Source of the DNA: Prostheceraeus crozeri
Lineage: Eukaryota; Platyhelminthes; Polycladida; Euryleptidae
Assembly: GCA_907163375.1 (NCBI GenBank)
Contig: CAJQUW010000892.1
Coordinates: 36,001 to 100,000, forward strand
DNA: 64,000 nt
Direction: 5' to 3'
The translations under genes and the position numbers were made by a program. Under the pieces are notes generated by a model. The model saw only the letters and a list, made by a program, of their open reading frames with translations. It was not told where the DNA came from and did no database searches. This document shows positions 1 to 11,533 of the stretch, in pieces. Position 1 is the first letter of the stretch. Each line of letters opens with the position of its first letter.

Positions 1-2747
1 CTGCTTGAAACTCATTCGTACTTCCATCCTATCGCTATGAGCACCACAGAGATGTCACCTGTCAACCTCGTAAATGCAAGCTGAGTGCTGATGCATTACA
101 TGTAGAACATCCAAATTCGTGGAGGACGAAAGTGAGCAGATTTGCGTTTGTAGACCTATTTTGTTAAGTCAAATATCAGTTTCTGCAAAATAATCGGTGG
201 GAAATTTTGTTCAGAAATAAAATGCACACTTATGTTTATTTAAAGAAATTTCTGCAGCTTTTTAAGCATATTTCTTGCGGCCGAGGCAGAGCTAAATGAA
301 TGATTTTTTTATAAATTTGGATTAAGGGCCGTTCTTCCGCAGAAAACTAAGTAATAAATATAAAGAATGAAAAACTAAACTTGTATGTGTGTTTCCTAAA
401 TTTTCGCACTGAGGCTTGATTGCGGGCTATACAAATAATTGTATATTTATTACTTCGTTTTGTGCGGAAGAAAAGCCCTTCAGTCAAATTTATAAAAACT
501 CTTTCTACAACTTGTTATGCGAGGGGCAAATGATCATGTCAATAGCTGTTTGTACAAGTCAATTGTTTATCTGTTCTGTGACTCCTGAAGTTCCGGCTTT
601 CCACTTCATCGTCCAACTGTCAAACAAGTTATTTTTTAAGATATAAGCAAATGCCGTGAAACAGACAGAAAATATTATCGTTAAGCTTGGAAATCTAAGC
701 TCATGATTGAGGGCGGATCTTCTTTGCTGTCAACATTTTCATGGATAATTTTCTCTCAATAAATAATCATCGTGTTAATTCAATATGTTAAAGATCCTGC
801 TTAGAAACAGGCAGCGATCAGAATGACTTCTTGCAAAAATGATTTCTTCATTTGGCAGGGTCTTTAGGAAACCGCCGACATGTTTATAAATTGAGGAATG
901 TAGAATGTGAGGGAGTCTGTCATGCATTAACTCTTATCCTCGTTGTGTGTAGGTTCTTCAAATCTGCCAATCTCTTTCAGAACGTGAACAGAAATGCAAT
1001 AATGTTAGCATGCAATATGGTAATACTCCTTCAGTGAATTATTAGTATGAACTATAACCATTCAGACTCCTAATTATTGATACACTATATTGTTAGCTTT
1101 ATAAATAATTAAAGGCTTAAGATCAGTTTGTTGAGTGCGTGCTGCTTATGGTTTAGCTTTACAACGTATCTTGACTCCTTCCATTCTACAATACAACTTA
1201 CCAGTATCCATTTTGAAGCAAATTATGAATGATCTAAAAAACCACTGTGGCTACCCCTATGATCCTTTCCAATTACATTCCAAGTAATCATAGTGCATTC
1301 GTCGAACTGATTGTAAATGTACATTAGATGATTGATTTAGAGATGTCAAAAATAACAGTATTTTTACCCGATCATGAAACCAAGTTTCACATTTTAAACG
1401 TACATGGCGGCCAAACGCATCTCCGACATGAGTGCTTGGAATTCAATTGAATAGAGAACGACAATAACTCCAGGCGAATACCCTAATAACTAGCAGTCAT
1501 AATGAGTGATAATCTCAATTTGCCATTTTTCTTCTGAAACATGCCTGCCGAAATAGTAGGCTGACCCTGTCTAGAACAAGTCTATCTTGAGGCTCGACTC
1601 TACGATTGGCCAATTTTATTCGAACAGGTCCATCTTTATGTTTGGTTCGATATTGTTTCGAGACATGAACGTTGAAGCATGTTCTACATTTGAAAAAGTG
1701 ATGTGCAGCCAAGACGCGGACGATGCAAACTTTAATTGAAAAGAATAGGGTGTGAATAAAACCTACTGATACTTTAATAGGAGAATATGTGGTCTCTAAA
1801 CATTTGAAGTTGTCGACTAGGGCAGTAGAAAATGGGAAATGAATCAAAAAAAATGTTTTTCTAAGACAAAAATTAAGATATCAAATCTCAACAGACCATT
1901 GTGGTAAAATTGGCCGAAAGTGCAGTTGCACAAGATATTGATCATCTTAATATTTTGGCCGCATTTTTTCGAAATTTGAATGGAATGATCACTTCTAATT
2001 TATTGACAGTAAAAAATGCGTCAAATAGAGTCTCTACGAGGAGGTAATGTAAGTATGGCGTGCTCAGGCAGACGCATGTTTCAAACAGTAATTAAGAAAA
2101 AAGACCCATCTGCCGTAAAATTCAGTAGACGATCTACGAAGAGAGTCAGAGAGTTTTGGGGATATTGTGCTGCAGCTTAATACATCCGATTTAAGAATTC
2201 TTATTGTGTATTTATAAGACTTATCCTGCTGTATGGTTTCAGCACATTTTGCAATGCTCCTAGCCGTGACGATCTAAATAAAATGGCGACCTGGTTAAGA
2301 CCTAAATGATCTACAGTAAGTATTGACATCATCATTTTCAGCAGGAGATTTTAATGTGTCAACGAATGTTTAGAAATGTCTTTATGGTTCGATTGCATCA
2401 CTGGAGATCACTTTATATTGGAAGTTTCAATCAAGAACCAGAAATCGCCGTGAACTGAAGTGCCTGGTGGCAGATTGTTCGATTTCACTATTTCGATTTA
2501 TACAAGCATTTTTGATTTTGAATTCGTCACTTCGCGTAATGTGATAAACTCCCTTGAGGGACAATGAAGTTATTAATTATTATTGAGCATTCAATTGAAA
2601 TATTAGAGAAACGGTGAATAGAGATTGACGAGAGATACAGTCCGTTTCATAAAAAGTGGATCATCCTAAAATTTGACTAAATAAAACATAAGTATAATAC
2701 AGAAAGCATTTTTCATGTTATTTCATGTCCCGGCCCTACCCTTATTG

Positions 2748-2990
2748 TCAATGATTCGATGATATCGTTGATTTTGACTGATCTAACTTTCTCCACTCTC
2801 TTTTTAACAGTGACGTAAGTTGTGATACGCCATCTGTAGGTAGCAGTGAACGACGAACGTTACGTTTTAGAATACTCCATACATTTTCTTTGGAATTCAG
2901 ATCAGGAGAACGAGCTGGCCAAGATAATGTCCTAAGCCCTAATTGAGACTTGCATAAATTGACTCTGTCATTTGGCCAATGTTCTGAAGT
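2748..2990 (-). mobile_element. Tc1/mariner transposase C-terminal fragment
   Basis: On the minus strand this reads as the last part of a Tc1-type DDE transposase. The clearest block is LRTLSWPARSPDLNSKENVW, followed by SILKRNVRR and a typical helical tail ending at a stop at 2750-2748. In Tc1 elements the consensus here is WPA.SPDLNPIENLW, where the Glu before NLW is the third catalytic residue; that Glu is kept in this copy (KENVW). The first two catalytic Asp residues, the DNA-binding N-terminus and the terminal inverted repeats are not visible, and reading becomes incoherent above about 2990. This is a dead 3' fragment of a cut-and-paste transposon. Confidence 0.8.
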
Positions 2991-4044
2991 TCAGGCCATT
3001 GGTCCAAATGCCAGCTGACACTTTGCCTTTGTGAAATTGTTTTCAACCGGTGAGAGAAAGCAATCAGGAGTGCTGCCAACACCACCGCAACGCTATGGAA
3101 CATGAAGTCCAGTTAATCACATGTATGGTGCTATACTGGCTCTGATTATTTTTGTTTTGCTTGATAGCTTTTGGCTTGTAGAACAACATATTACATAACA
3201 AAGGAAACAAATGTAATTTATAAGAGTGAGGTATGATTTTGTGTAACATTGCTAAATGAAGACAACTCAATATTCATGCTTGAACAACTGACATATCTTC
3301 CAAATTCAAGTTTTTTTATGTAGTAGCTGCATCTTGGCAACAGTAAAACTGAAATAAGTACAAAAATATCATTCATTGAACGATAGATTTGTACATTTGT
3401 TATTGAAGTTCATACGGACACCCTTTCCCTTCAGTTCTCACCTTTGAAAGACGCTTTAATAAGTTGTAAATCAGGTACTAACTGTTTTAACGAATATGTG
3501 ATATTAACAGACATGGGAAGTGTCTCTCTCTCTTCAGAATTTTATATTAGAGTGTATTTCGTATAATGGTAATTTTGTTTCGTCAAATGATTTATGGCAG
3601 TTGTGGTGTTCGATGCCCCAAATGTAGGAGAAATCGGGTTACCAGCTCTCCATCTTCACCGGCTACAACTCTCTCTGGTAAACCTCGGCTGAGATTGTCT
3701 CGAATTCAATCCGTGAGATAACATTTGTCCGGCCAGACGCTTTCTAGGCGTGAAATGAAAGTTTCGAATGTTCTCAGTATAATGTTGATATGATGCTCCT
3801 TCACCAATTGCAGTGAAAACCAATTATGGTTGTAGACAGGAAGAAGATTTTAGAAGGGATTAGAGTCAGAATCTAATTGAAGGGTTTTGGGATAATTGAA
3901 TGTCTGTTCTCTATGATATTATCATCGACCTGTAGCTGACTTTTATTTCTTCGATTAGTAGAACTCATTAATAAAGGTGCGATGCATGATGGCAACATAG
4001 ATTGATTATCACAAGTTGTGATATCATAGACTTGATGAGGACTT

Positions 4045-4047
4045 CAT
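4045..4047. repeat. Left target-site duplication of PIF/Harbinger element
   Basis: CAT sits directly before the left terminal repeat at 4048 and is repeated directly after the right terminus at 5255-5257. A 3-bp duplication is what PIF/Harbinger transposases make. Confidence 0.75.
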
Positions 4048-5254
4048 GGGCCTATTCTTCGATTGATAACAAGTGTTATAACTAGTAACGTTAACTAGTT
4101 AACCAGTAATTTCAGTTTTTCGGTATAAAAAGTGTACGATATAACGAGTTTTGTAAAACAAGTAACTTATAACAAGTGTAATGGATCATAACAAGTGTTT
4201 GTGTCCTTGAATCACACATATTATATCCTTCACTTGTCATGATTCTAAGAATTTTTGACGAGTGAATGTAGAAGCGTTATATCATTTAGTTATGGATTTG
4301 CATTCAAGACGGTCGCGCGAATATCATGTGAGAGTTAACTTTTCGCTGTGGAATAGTGAGTTCAAAGAGCGCTTTCGATTTTCATGTGCTAAAGTTGAAG
4401 AGATATTGACTGATATTGTTGTTTATCTAAAGAACGATAAGGAATTCTATTATGGTCTCGAACCACATCATCGCTTTCTCCTTGCTCTAAGGTATTACGC
4501 CAGTGGAGACTTTTGCTACAGTGTCGGGGATTCACATGGGATTTCGAAGACAGCAGTGCACGCTTCTGTTTCAAGGGTCACAGTGATTCTTAATGAAGTA
4601 TATTTTGAAGAAGTAGTAGCATGGCCGGCCTATTTTCGATCAATCTTTGTAGGAGAAGCTTCTTACCAGTGGTCTCGAATTTCGGAGGCATTTCGTTGTC
4701 AATTAAAGAAAAGTTGTTTCTCGTTAGGTGAATGCGTACACAAAATCTATAATGACAATAAGTGTCACGCAATCGTCAAGGTGATCGAAATATCCAATCA
4801 GAAACTACGTCGAATTCCACCGACTCCGAGTCGCGCGCTTCAGTCATGGAAGAACTTGCGGACATGCGTGCTCTTCACATAAAGCTGATCCTTCATGTAA
4901 AGCAATTAGGCGCAAAATATCGAATGACGGTACAGATTTTTTTGATGTAGTACAAATATATATATATATATTATCACAACTGTTAACTAAAACATTTAGT
5001 TATAACGGGACGTTTTTGATGTTCTACGGTAGTTGTTTAATTTGCATTATTTCAGCTTCGGTGGACTGAAATGGTGAATGATTTTATGTGAAACTAACCA
5101 ATGACGATCGCTGTTATAAACTTAGTGTACGTGTTATCTTATAACAAGTGTATAGAATTTGCATCGAAGAATTGCGTTACTGATTACCTATTATAAATCA
5201 CTCTTTACTAGTTGCTTGTTATTACACACTTGTTATCAATCGAAGAATAGGCCC
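4048..5254 (+). mobile_element. PIF/Harbinger DNA transposon, internally deleted
   Basis: This 1207-bp element has perfect 29-bp terminal inverted repeats (4048-4076 and 5226-5254). The outer 20 bases are GGGCCTATTCTTCGATTGAT and the repeat ends with AACAAGTGT. It is flanked by a 3-bp CAT duplication. The motif ATAACAAGTG occurs at 4066, 4169, 4188 and 5141 in plus orientation and as its complement at 5227-5236, so it recurs in both terminal repeats and subterminally. Such repeats are typical transposase-binding sites (inference). Inside is a transposase-like reading frame (4292-4882) without a DDE catalytic domain. An (AT)n tract lies near 4959-4971. The perfect ends suggest a fairly recent insertion, probably mobilised by a full-length relative elsewhere. 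Confidence 0.85.
4292..4882 (+). pseudogene. Harbinger transposase N-terminal remnant
   Basis: The frame is open from about 4262; the first ATG is 4292, giving 197 residues. Its first half matches the N-terminal region of HARBI1-like nucleases: an FRFSCAKVEEIL segment, then LEPHHRFLLALRYYASGD, then a helix-turn-helix-like stretch (YSVGDSHGISKTAVHASVSR), then a WP motif. In full-length proteins of roughly 350-450 residues this region is followed by the DDE nuclease with its GAIDGTH-type motif. Here the sequence after about residue 120 does not resemble that domain, and no catalytic Asp/Glu triad is visible. The element appears to have lost its catalytic part by internal deletion. A short overlapping frame (4762-4950) could be residue of the second, Myb-like Harbinger gene, but that is a guess. 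Confidence 0.65.
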
Positions 5255-5257
5255 CAT
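5255..5257. repeat. Right target-site duplication of PIF/Harbinger element
   Basis: CAT immediately follows the right terminal repeat and matches 4045-4047. Confidence 0.75.
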
Positions 5258-5972
5258 GACGAGGAGTATTCAATACTCAACATAGTAAGCAGTTGATTGC
5301 TTTGGTCATTAAGCTAGACAGTCTCAGTCGACACATGGTCACAGCCAATCTTATCACTCAGTTCCAATTCATAAGGGTAATATTTGATACAAAATATTTG
5401 AGTAGAAACATTAAAGATGAAATTTGTAATCAAAGCTAAGAGAAAATGTAGCAAAGGTTTTGGCGTGATGGAAATCTTAAAGTTTTCAGTTAATTATAAG
5501 TTGATTGATTAAATCGTTTAAAAAGCAATTAAACATCGATGAAAAGATTTTATTGTTATCATATATTGTTCTCCATTTTGCCATTGATAGGCCAAGACTG
5601 AGCAGTTTTAATTCGTTATCACGAGAAAGCTTCATTGAGTTCAATAACTGGCTGATCCATTCAATGATGACAACAATATCATGTTTGTGAACCTAGGAAT
5701 TGAATGACATTTTCATTCTTCATTAGGAGTACTTCAATCAATTATTCAAATTGCCAAGAATACATGCATACCGTATATAATAAAATCATACATAAAGTTT
5801 ATATTCTAACTCAAATGAGTGCTGAGTTTCATAATCAACATGACAACGTAGAGGTTGCAGGAGCCCTTGGGTTCTAAGAGCCAAATTCACTCGTTATCTG
5901 AAGCAAAGAACAGCATAATGGAATGAATAGCCAACAACTCTAAAATACATATGCGGATACAATCGGACATGC

Positions 5973-6290
5973 CTACGCAACATTGATTCTAACTAAAACA
6001 TTTGAGTAATGAGACATAAACTTACAACCTGCTGTATGATTAGGCCTAGGTTGTTTCTGTTTCATCTTTATTGCTTCTACAATTCCGATTTTGGAATTTG
6101 TATTTCCTTTGCATTTTATAAGAAATTGATTAGTTGTGTCCTGAATACAATAGTTGCAATTATTTACATGGTCCTTTGCTGTGATGTTCGTTCTTTCATG
6201 CTCATCTATCCTCTGGTGAGGTCTTCGCTTTGCGTTGGCAATGTAAGCATGGCCTCCAGTATCACCCATGCACGAGAATTCATACATAAC
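5973..6290 (-). mobile_element. Penelope-like element fragment (GIY-YIG endonuclease)
   Basis: The minus strand encodes about 105 residues resembling the C-terminal GIY-YIG endonuclease of Penelope-like retroelements. Features in order are a YEFSC start, a degenerate HAYIANAKRR where the family has YIGxTxR, an RIDEH segment matching the usual RxxEH, a Cys/His-containing middle, and IVEAIKM ahead of a Pro-Asn motif, as in the conserved EAxxI...P.LN ending. No reverse transcriptase is attached, so this is a broken, isolated end piece. Family assignment is moderately sure; age looks considerable. Confidence 0.6.
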
Positions 6291-7725
6291 GCATGACTAT
6301 AGATAACTACATGTACTTACTTATTAGAGAAGAATTTCAGGTAACAAGCGAATATGCATACCCGAATGAAAATTGATTTATCCAAAATAGTTGCTCTCTT
6401 ACATTTTACTAGAACGGGAGATTTTTAATTTCTTACTGCGGATCAGATGGCATCTTCCCTGTTATATTCTGCTAACAACTTCCAAAGATATAAAAATACT
6501 GTATAATTGTAAATTATTTATACTAAATTGCATGGGGCAATTCGAAGTATAACATATTACACCAAGAATGGCCTCACTACAATTAATGTATCTTAAATAC
6601 TGTCGTTATAGAAAACGCGCCAAAATACACGTAGGTATTTTTCAATCCATTCTTATCATCAAGCCGAGGAAATTTGATTTGTTATATTGATTTATATATT
6701 TTGACATTTGCAGTCGTTATTCATGTTGAATGATAATTGAGTCAAATCTAGAAAGTTTTACAGAAACATTTTGAAACAGAGAGCAATTTTCGGTTCTGTG
6801 AATCCTTTTATTTTTCTCAATAGATATGATGAAAGTCCCATTTGATTTAGATCAAAGTTTTCGCCTGAATAGTTTGTGAGCCCTTTGAAAGTCATAATGA
6901 TTACCAGAAATGACATTCTTACTGAACATGTTAGGTTGCGATAAACTGAATACGTGCTGTGGACTGGCGATGAAAATAGAACGCTATCGTGGCCTGGAAA
7001 TTCAAGGGAATGTTAGCATGGTTAGGAAGCTAATCAGTTTGGCTCTGTACGGCTATATGGAGTCAATTTTCTTATCCTTATAATCATGCGACCTGTAAAG
7101 GACAAATTGCAATAACAACTGTAGATCTGAGATAATACCAATCAAGTGAAAAGGCGCAATAGCCATAAATGCAAGTCGTAACTCAAGAAGTCAGATTGGA
7201 TGTGTGAAGAGCGAGAAGACTTTACCAATTATCTTTCTTCATAAAGTTGCGAATATTGCAATAAAGATCGGCCAAGGAAGTGAGCAACTGATTTAAACAC
7301 AAGTAAACAAAAATATTCAATGACACTTTTCTTGAATCAGATAAATGACTTAAATTTATGTGTATCACTGAGATAGCGAAGTTACTTTAAGGTTATTATA
7401 TCTCAGAAGGCATCGATACATTTAAACTTTCCTGTACGAAATACCACGTTGGATATTGAAGTTTGCTTCGGCAGAACTTGATAAAACTTTTGATCCATTC
7501 ACATACACGGTATATCATAATGATTACGTATCCTCAGCAGATCTTTTCTACCAATTTGTCGTCTCGATTAGAAAACTGTGTTTTTTGGCAATAGTACCAC
7601 GAAGCTGTCAGATATCTGATAAGAGGAAGTTTGTCCAACCCAGAGGGGATGAGTAAGTGAACGAAGTTGCGGATTACAAATTCAAGTAATGAGATGTTTT
7701 CTTACTATTCTCTACGCAACATGCA

Positions 7726-7733
7726 GGTCAGAG
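7726..7733. repeat. Left 8-bp target duplication of foldback element
   Basis: GGTCAGAG here is repeated exactly at 8154-8161, directly flanking the inverted-repeat element between them. Confidence 0.75.
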
Positions 7734-8153
7734 GGGGTCGTCCCGGATTAGCGAATTCTCAGACATATGCTGTTACATAATCATTTATCAGATTAGATGT
7801 ACTGTACAAAAAATCCGGGCTTCAATTTCATTTCGGAAGGAATTTAATGATAATGATAAAATCTATACGATATAATAATAATAAAACATATGAGGATGAC
7901 ATATGTAGAGCTTACTAATATACAATGTGCATTAAATATCGTAACTATGCCTACTGTAATTGAGAAGAATCATCCATGCGAAGATCTTTATTTTTCAAAA
8001 TCTCATTATTATTATCATTATCATTAAATTCCTTCCGAAATAAAATTGAAGCCCGGATTATTTGTGCAGTATATCTAATCTGATAAATGATTATGTAACA
8101 GTATGTGTCTGAGAATTCGCTGTTATGGGAATTCGCTATTTCGGGTCGGAGCC
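7734..8153. mobile_element. Foldback MITE with 8-bp target duplication (hAT-like)
   Basis: This 420-bp element is almost entirely two inverted arms of about 120-140 bp around a short AT-rich centre. The arms share long blocks such as GCGAATTCTCAGACA, CATAATCATTTATCAGATTA and AATTCCTTCCGAAAT. The outermost 20 bases align without gaps at both ends (14 of 20 identical), and the right arm carries an extra partial copy of GAATTCGCT. The exact 8-bp duplication points to a hAT- or similar-superfamily transposase supplied in trans. No coding capacity is seen. Confidence 0.8.
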
Positions 8154-8161
8154 GGTCAGAG
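8154..8161. repeat. Right 8-bp target duplication of foldback element
   Basis: GGTCAGAG, identical to 7726-7733. Confidence 0.75.
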
Positions 8162-8249
8162 ATTCACGAAAGACGACCGATTTATTGATGGATGTCAAGT
8201 AAGACAACAGAGTCTGACATAAACACACAGCTTCATATCACAGTGACTA

Positions 8250-8460
8250 GGAACTTTGGAGGGGGTGGGGTGGTAGTGGTGGGTTTACCCGACCCCGTCC
8301 CGCGGATAGGGGCGTGGCGGGACGCCACGGAAGCCGAGGAGGCGGGTAACCCCCACGGGCGATGCCAAGAATCAATAAGAGATCCTGAGGACCCGAAGAT
8401 GACCTCCGAAGTCACACGTAGAAGAAAGGGAAGGACGAGAGCACAGCAAAAAGGAACTTG
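8250..8460. other. GC-rich block of unknown origin
   Basis: About 200 bases stand out as strongly GC-rich against surrounding AT-rich sequence. The block contains G-runs (about 8260-8285) and short self-complementary stretches such as GGCGTGGCGGGACGCC. It begins about 90 bases right of the foldback element. A plus-strand frame across it (8192-8485) is rich in Gly, Pro, Arg and Glu, and an opposite frame also stays open, as expected from composition alone. I do not recognise a protein or repeat family. It may be a fragment of a GC-rich retroelement or an imported segment. Confidence 0.4.
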
Positions 8461-9310
8461 TCTCATCCTAGAATGGGAGGATTGAGGTTAAAATTTCATT
8501 TTGAACTAACACATCAGTCTATGAGTGAAAGTAAACTACATTTGCAATACATAAGCTCTTCATTTCTGATTCTTGATTTATGTAAATCAATGCAAGTCAA
8601 TCGAAATAGTGCTGTGTTGTGTTTTGTGTTTCTTGATTTCTTTGTGTTTTGTCTTCTATCACGATCGTGGCTTGCATCATCTGCTAGTAACCACATCGAA
8701 TCTCTCCAACAACAGGTTCAAGCGCTGTTGATGGGCATTAATCGCCTTGCAATAGGTCCATCATATCAAAGAATCAGCAAAAAATATATAATCCGGATAG
8801 GATGGGTGGATTACTGTCTTGACTTAATGGTAGAATACTCAATCTTCTTGTCTTCTTCCACCACTCTTTTCAGTCAATCAAGTGATAAGAAAGTTTACGT
8901 AAATAAATTGATTTGAAGGTTTCCTGATAACATCACTATGACAGCCTGATAGACATTGAATTTAAACTTGTATCGTCCGAAATATTCCCTTATTACAAAT
9001 TACATAAGTTTATCGAATGAATCTCTGACTCACTTCCACCGTCAAGAATCAACTAAGAGTTACTGCGGATTCACAATTTCAACATTTATTAATTTCACGT
9101 TTAAATTCCGTGTTAGATTGTATTTTTGATGAGAGGCTTGTGTCATCACATTTCCATATAAGTCGTGTTAGCCGCCAAGTGGATCCATGATGAGAAAACA
9201 GTTATCTCATTGAGTATCTGGCTGTTGTCTAGTAATTATTTAACTACCGCTGTAAGTATTCATTGCTTCTAGTATTAGGGGCACTTATAAGAGACGTGTA
9301 TTCACTAGAG

Positions 9311-9400
9311 GTGGTAGGATAGCTCAGGTGGTTAAGGGCCACGCTTCGTTGCGGAAGTGCAGAAGGTCCAGGGTTCGAGTCTGTCCGCCTCGGGAGGCAC
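9311..9400 (+). repeat. tRNA-like SINE head
   Basis: The stretch has an A-box-like TAGCTCAGGTGG (9320-9331) and a B-box-like GGTTCGAGTCT (9372-9382) at about tRNA spacing. The 3' side (CTGTCCGCC) pairs poorly with the 5' end, and the sequence between the boxes does not fold into a good anticodon arm, so I read it as the polymerase III promoter head of a tRNA-derived SINE, not a working tRNA gene. Tail and target duplication were not identified. Confidence 0.5.
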
Positions 9401-10892
9401 CTGTATTGTCTTCGACACGTTCATCTTTCTTAAAGGTACGCATTTCATGCATTTTCATGCAAGAGTTATCAATTTCGCTTAAAGGTTGTTAAGTATTATT
9501 AATTTAGCCTAGTTATCTAATTTCGTTCGTTATTCTGGTTCAGACGGCCTTCCGATTCTTTGAAATCATATTCTGGTTGTCTTAGCTGACATCTGAATAG
9601 CGCGAGTAAATTATGATTTCCTGTCGGCAAAAATAATGTTTTGTTGGGTAATTTCCTATTGTCAGTGTATTGTAAAATTGCAATGACTTGTTACAATAAC
9701 CATTTTGAGATTAACTTCTAATTATGAAGTCTTCAGTTGATACATGAATGATCGACATATTTCTTCAAGACTTCAAAGAAGTTGTCGTGCAATGAATATC
9801 TCAGAGACTAAGTCGCTTTGCCCTGTGAAATGAATTTACTACGCTTTATGCACGTCTTTATTGTTTTATTTGCTCTGCTGTCAACTGGAATGCGTCGTAA
9901 GCACGAATTTTGCTAAACCTAGTTGAAAGTCACGTTTACACTATCAAAATCAATATTCTGGCAAGAAACAATCGTACTTAAGACATATGGTCACCGAAAT
10001 GATTTAACTATTCAAAAATATTTGTTTATCTTCAATTCCAGTGTTGACTTATGATCAGATGCCATTTCCTGCCAAGCGTGACGGATTGCTGAATATTCAG
10101 GATATTCATCAACCCCAAATGAAGCGTTAAGACAGCCGGCTGTATCTGCCAGTCATACAAGAAAAAGAACTTGTAGACTAACATTTGTGAATTGTCACTC
10201 GGAAAAATCGACCGCAGAGAGGTCAATAGAAGGTTTTTCGTGTTCGCCAAAGTGCATCAATGTTCCAGTGGCAATGGGAACGCAGCACCAGATTGACATC
10301 AAGCTTATCGCCGCGTAATAGACAGTCTTCCTCCAAAAGGTGTTATCTAATTCAAAAATCGGTGAATTTAATTCTCTGTCAATATCATTACAAAATCAGA
10401 TATGGGAGTCGGTCGATTCTGCCTGAAGTTGGAGGCAGTTCAAAATATGCATTCATGTTGCATGTTCAATACAAGGATTACCACACTGAATCATTTTTTG
10501 TTCAGCTCATTCGTTGATGTTGACAAGTTATCGATCTATTGACTGATAGTGATTGAACCTCATTATAAATCAGCAATTGGCGACACTACAAGGCTGGAAC
10601 ATGAATAAGAAATCAGGTTTCAGCAAAAAATCAACACATTAAATGAGTTGCCAGATAAAAATTTAACAGTGCTTTTAAGAATTGTGAACGGTTAGAGATG
10701 TAAATATAAGAAGGAGAGACTAAATCTTATTGGAAACACGAATTTTGCCAGTAGCCAACTTAACTATTGCATTTCACTTTATTTGCCAAATTCAATGCAA
10801 GTCCATATCCAATTTATTGAAATATTATTTTCGTATTATATTCACCATATTAATTCTGATGAACATTTCAGTATCTGTCACTCATTTTTCAG

Positions 10893-11291
10893 GCAAAGAG
10901 ATATCACTTATGGATCCCGGAGAATATCAAGCTGAAAACTCGTCTCATGCAAATAGTTGCCACAGATGAGGACAGAGGGAAAGCCGGGAAGTTGAGATAT
11001 TCGCTTACACCACCAGTTGTCTCTCGAGACATTCAGGAAGTGACTGAACGTGTTGATCAAACGCGAGGAGTCAATACCGATGTGAGATCATATTTTGAGA
11101 TTGATGATCAAGGTTGGCTGCAGAATGTTCGTGAACTGGACCGTGAAACTCGAGATGAGTTCATCTTTTCCGTTGAAGTCTCTAATGATGACGGAACTCA
11201 CAAGAATTTTACACGGGTGCAGATCAATGTTGAAGATGTCAATGACAACCCAATGACATGGAAGAATTCGACGGCGTATGCAAAAATTCAT
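10893..11291 (+). CDS. Cadherin gene, exon 1 of window (cadherin repeat A)
   Basis: The acceptor is a pyrimidine tract ending CATTTTTCAG at 10892 and the donor is GTAAGT at 11292; 399 bp give 133 residues. It encodes one whole extracellular cadherin repeat with calcium-binding motifs in order: PEN near residue 10, ATDEDRG near 24-30, LDRE near 82 and DVNDNP near 117. The last residues (AYAKIH) are the first strand of the next repeat. Between the DED and LDRE motifs lies a polar insert (about residues 40-65), longer than usual for the loop. These repeats form the rigid extracellular rod of the adhesion molecule. The first codon is taken as GCA at 10893; the preceding exon is outside the window. 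Confidence 0.9.
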
Positions 11292-11323
11292 GTAAGTATA
11301 TGACAGAATCTTTTTGAAGTATG

Positions 11324-11400
11324 ACGGCGGGATAGCTCAGTCGGGTGCTTTCGACGTAGCATGAATTAGGCCGAGGAGTAAGGGCGACTAGAAGATGATT
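11324..11400 (+). repeat. Possible degraded tRNA-like SINE head
   Basis: GGCGGGATAGCTCAGTCGGG resembles a tRNA 5' end with an A box, but no matching B box follows at the right spacing. It starts 33 bases after the exon donor. Weak call. Confidence 0.3.
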
Positions 11401-11533
11401 AGCCGTGAGGACCGTCAGCTGATTCCGTGAGGGACTAACCTATCTAAGCCTTGCAGTTCTTCTATAGCATGAACAAAGAGTCGAAATATATTAATTCTCA
11501 ATTCTTTTATATTTCTCAAATCTCATCATATAT

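Larger units (their letters stand above)
1..10892 (+). other. Upstream intron or flank of the cadherin gene
   Basis: The first supported exon begins at 10893 in the middle of a repeat-rich extracellular region, so this stretch is most likely the preceding intron, though its upstream exon is not in view. It holds, in order: a Tc1/mariner fragment (2748-2990), a PIF/Harbinger element (4048-5254), a Penelope endonuclease fragment (5973-6290), a foldback element (7734-8153), a GC-rich block (8250-8460) and a tRNA-like SINE head (9311-9400). I see nothing recognisable in 1-2740, 3000-4040, 5260-5970, 6300-7720, 8460-9300 or 9400-10890. Short open frames there (for example 1515-1847 minus and 8458-8916 plus) resemble no family I know. 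Confidence 0.6.

Noticed and set aside
2315-2375. A GDFN-like motif (SAGDFNVSTN) resembling a LINE endonuclease
   Set aside because: The four-residue match stands alone; neither flank continues any endonuclease motif, so chance is likely.
8458-8916. 152-codon open frame
   Set aside because: Its residues look random with hydrophobic runs from T-rich DNA; no domain or homologue recognised.
9311-9400. A functional tRNA gene
   Set aside because: A and B boxes are present, but the acceptor and anticodon stems do not pair well, so SINE head is the safer call.
10036-10122. A possible extra exon after an AG acceptor (VLTYDQMPFPAKRD...)
   Set aside because: It reaches a stop quickly, has no clear donor and no cadherin character.
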